From IMG/VR virus record IMGVR_UViG_3300050120_000230, positions 214,325 through 278,324 of that record: a DNA stretch of 64,000 bases; one strand, written 5' to 3'. The stretch comes from a virus. The number at the start of each line of letters is the position of its first letter. Positions within the stretch are counted from its first letter, which is position 1. The notes under the pieces were generated by a model that had not been told where the DNA came from, searched no databases, and saw only the letters and a list, made by a program, of their open reading frames with translations. A program made the translations under genes and the position numbers. Of this stretch, positions 63,099-64,000 are shown in pieces.

Positions 63099-63863
63099 TC
63101 AACCGATGATGAACCCGTAGCCCTCATTTTGATCGATGAGGTTCTTCAGTTCGTCTTCGAGTTTGTCCATCTCTGCCTGAGCTTCGTTCTTGAGAGCGTC
63201 GCCGTTCAGAGTAATGCCGCCTTGGGGACCAGCCAGAGATGCGAACTTGCTGCGGGCTTGGCCGAGCAGCATCTTCGAATTGGCGATGGCCATGCTACGC
63301 AGCCACGGCTTGGCGTAGACATCGTTCAACAGAACTTCTTCCGGGCGGGCGTTGAAGCAATGCAGGCCCACTTGTTCCACGGCGCCGAAGCGGCGGTGGA
63401 AGGTGATGCGCTTGGACGAAGAGTCCCATGTGAACTGCACGTCGCGGCCGAACATGCGGCCGATCAGCGATTGATACTGCATGGCGAAGTCGTAGGTCGC
63501 CAGCAGACCCGCACCCGTCGTGCCCAATTGGGCCGGGTTCTGAATCATGTAGATGTTGTTCGTGAACGCGAGACTGAACGGGTCGATGGTCGAACCACCG
63601 GAGCTACCGTTCACGCGGCGATAGACGGAGCGCACTTCCTGCACTTCCGGGGGCAAGGTGTAGATCGCCACATCCGGCTGTACGTCGAGGAACACGAAAC
63701 TTTCTTCGATGGCGTTACCCGAACGCTGCCGATAGCGGTCAAGCGTCACGGTGATGGCGTAGTTGTATTCTTTTTCCTCAAGTTCAACCTCCATCATCGT
63801 GCCACCGAGAGCGATCTCGATTTCTTCGATGAGGCGTTGACGAGCAGTTTGTTCGGCGGCCAT
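63099..63863 (-). CDS. Probable virion structural protein, 254 aa
   Basis: Late box ATAAATA about 27 nt upstream and AAGGA as ribosome binding site. Alternating strand/helix pattern (VELEEKEYNYAITVTLDRYRQRS, IEESFVFLDVQPDVAIYTL) typical of T4-type virion proteins, with a helical C-terminal end (ALKNEAQAEMDKLEDELKNL). Specific family not recognised. Confidence 0.72.
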   Translation of the reverse strand: MAAEQTARQRLIEEIEIALGGTMMEVELEEKEYNYAITVTLDRYRQRSGNAIEESFVFLDVQPDVAIYTLPPEVQEVRSVYRRVNGSSGGSTIDPFSLAFTNNIYMIQNPAQLGTTGAGLLATYDFAMQYQSLIGRMFGRDVQFTWDSSSKRITFHRRFGAVEQVGLHCFNARPEEVLLNDVYAKPWLRSMAIANSKMLLGQARSKFASLAGPQGGITLNGDALKNEAQAEMDKLEDELKNLIDQNEGYGFIIG

Positions 63864-63890
63864 GAGGACATCCTTAGAGGAGTTGCCCAG

Positions 63891-63897
63891 TATTTAT
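63891..63897 (-). promoter_or_regulatory. Late promoter box ATAAATA
   Basis: Minus strand GGATAAATACTGG, about 27 nt before ATG 63863. Confidence 0.72.
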
Positions 63898-63942
63898 CCG
63901 TGTGGCATACTCGTTCTTTAGGATTTAAGGACGGAGCGAGTA

Positions 63943-64000
63943 ATGGGTTGGCGAGATTTGCCAAAGCTGACCATTTTGCCCGGCCACCCGGTTCCTCGGG
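63943..64000 (+). CDS. Start of a gene running off the window
   Basis: ATG at 63943 after GGACGGAGCGAG opens MGWRDLPKLTILPGHP and stays open to the right edge. Too short to identify. Confidence 0.5.
   Translation, partial: MGWRDLPKLTILPGHPVPR

Noticed and set aside
1-64000. CRISPR array, insertion sequence, integrase or attachment sites
   Set aside because: No regularly spaced repeats, transposase or recombinase frames, or flanking duplications were seen.

Overview
This window is part of a large, tightly packed tailed-phage genome of the T4 superfamily (myovirus). Two things support this. A DnaG-like primase and a DnaB/gp41-like replicative helicase lie close together, with class Ia ribonucleotide reductase (nrdA, nrdB) and a T4 gp1-like dNMP kinase also present. 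CTAAATA/ATAAATA boxes, which resemble the T4 late promoter TATAAATA, lie upstream of virion-type genes. A second promoter class, TTGACG-N16-TANNNT, has a host sigma70 look and precedes small, probably early genes. The base composition, this promoter type and the alphaproteobacterial look of several enzymes hint at an alphaproteobacterial host, but that is an inference. No capsid, terminase, sheath or portal gene is in the window, and I see no CRISPR array or insertion sequence.

Layout. 0-6.4 kb: small unknowns, a metallophosphoesterase, primase and helicase. 6.4-20.4 kb: mostly plus-strand probable virion genes with late boxes, plus a secreted trypsin-like protease and a PD-(D/E)XK nuclease, interrupted by a minus-strand early block (13.2-14.8 kb). 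20.4-24.4 kb: nrdA, a structured non-coding stretch, and nrdB. 25.8-31.2 kb: a five-gene membrane cassette with two membrane/coiled-coil proteins, a solute-binding protein fused to an OmpA peptidoglycan-binding domain, an ABC permease and an ABC ATPase. 32.3 kb: a complete arginyl-tRNA synthetase. 36.8-51.0 kb: a long minus-strand block of accessory enzymes (proteasome-like Ntn hydrolase, dNMP kinase, nucleoside deoxyribosyltransferase-like protein, CoaB/class II aldolase fusion, Pth2-like protein, second phosphoesterase, SpoT-type HD hydrolase, ferritin-like protein, vWA protein) among small unknowns. 51-55 kb: a release factor with an in-frame UGA, and two threonine tRNA genes. 58.5-60.7 kb: a tandem array of eight paralogous small genes.

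Three themes run through the accessory DNA. (1) A set of proteins starts with a short MR-x-x-x-(L/I/F) peptide like the capsid-targeting sequences of T4 internal proteins. Most have a late box exactly 4-5 nt before the start codon and no ribosome binding site, and their bodies look like ADP-ribosyltransferases, a protein kinase and a papain-like peptidase. They are candidate capsid-packaged, injected effectors. (2) About 19 clear and several divergent copies of a small protein family end in (D/E)A-x-x-FK-(M/L)-(R/F)-W and are scattered or arrayed across the window. (3) A translation-related set (ArgRS, RF1-like factor with UGA at a conserved Trp position, Pth2-like protein, Thr tRNAs behind a Thr-rich mini-ORF, SpoT-like HD protein) suggests that the phage reshapes host translation.
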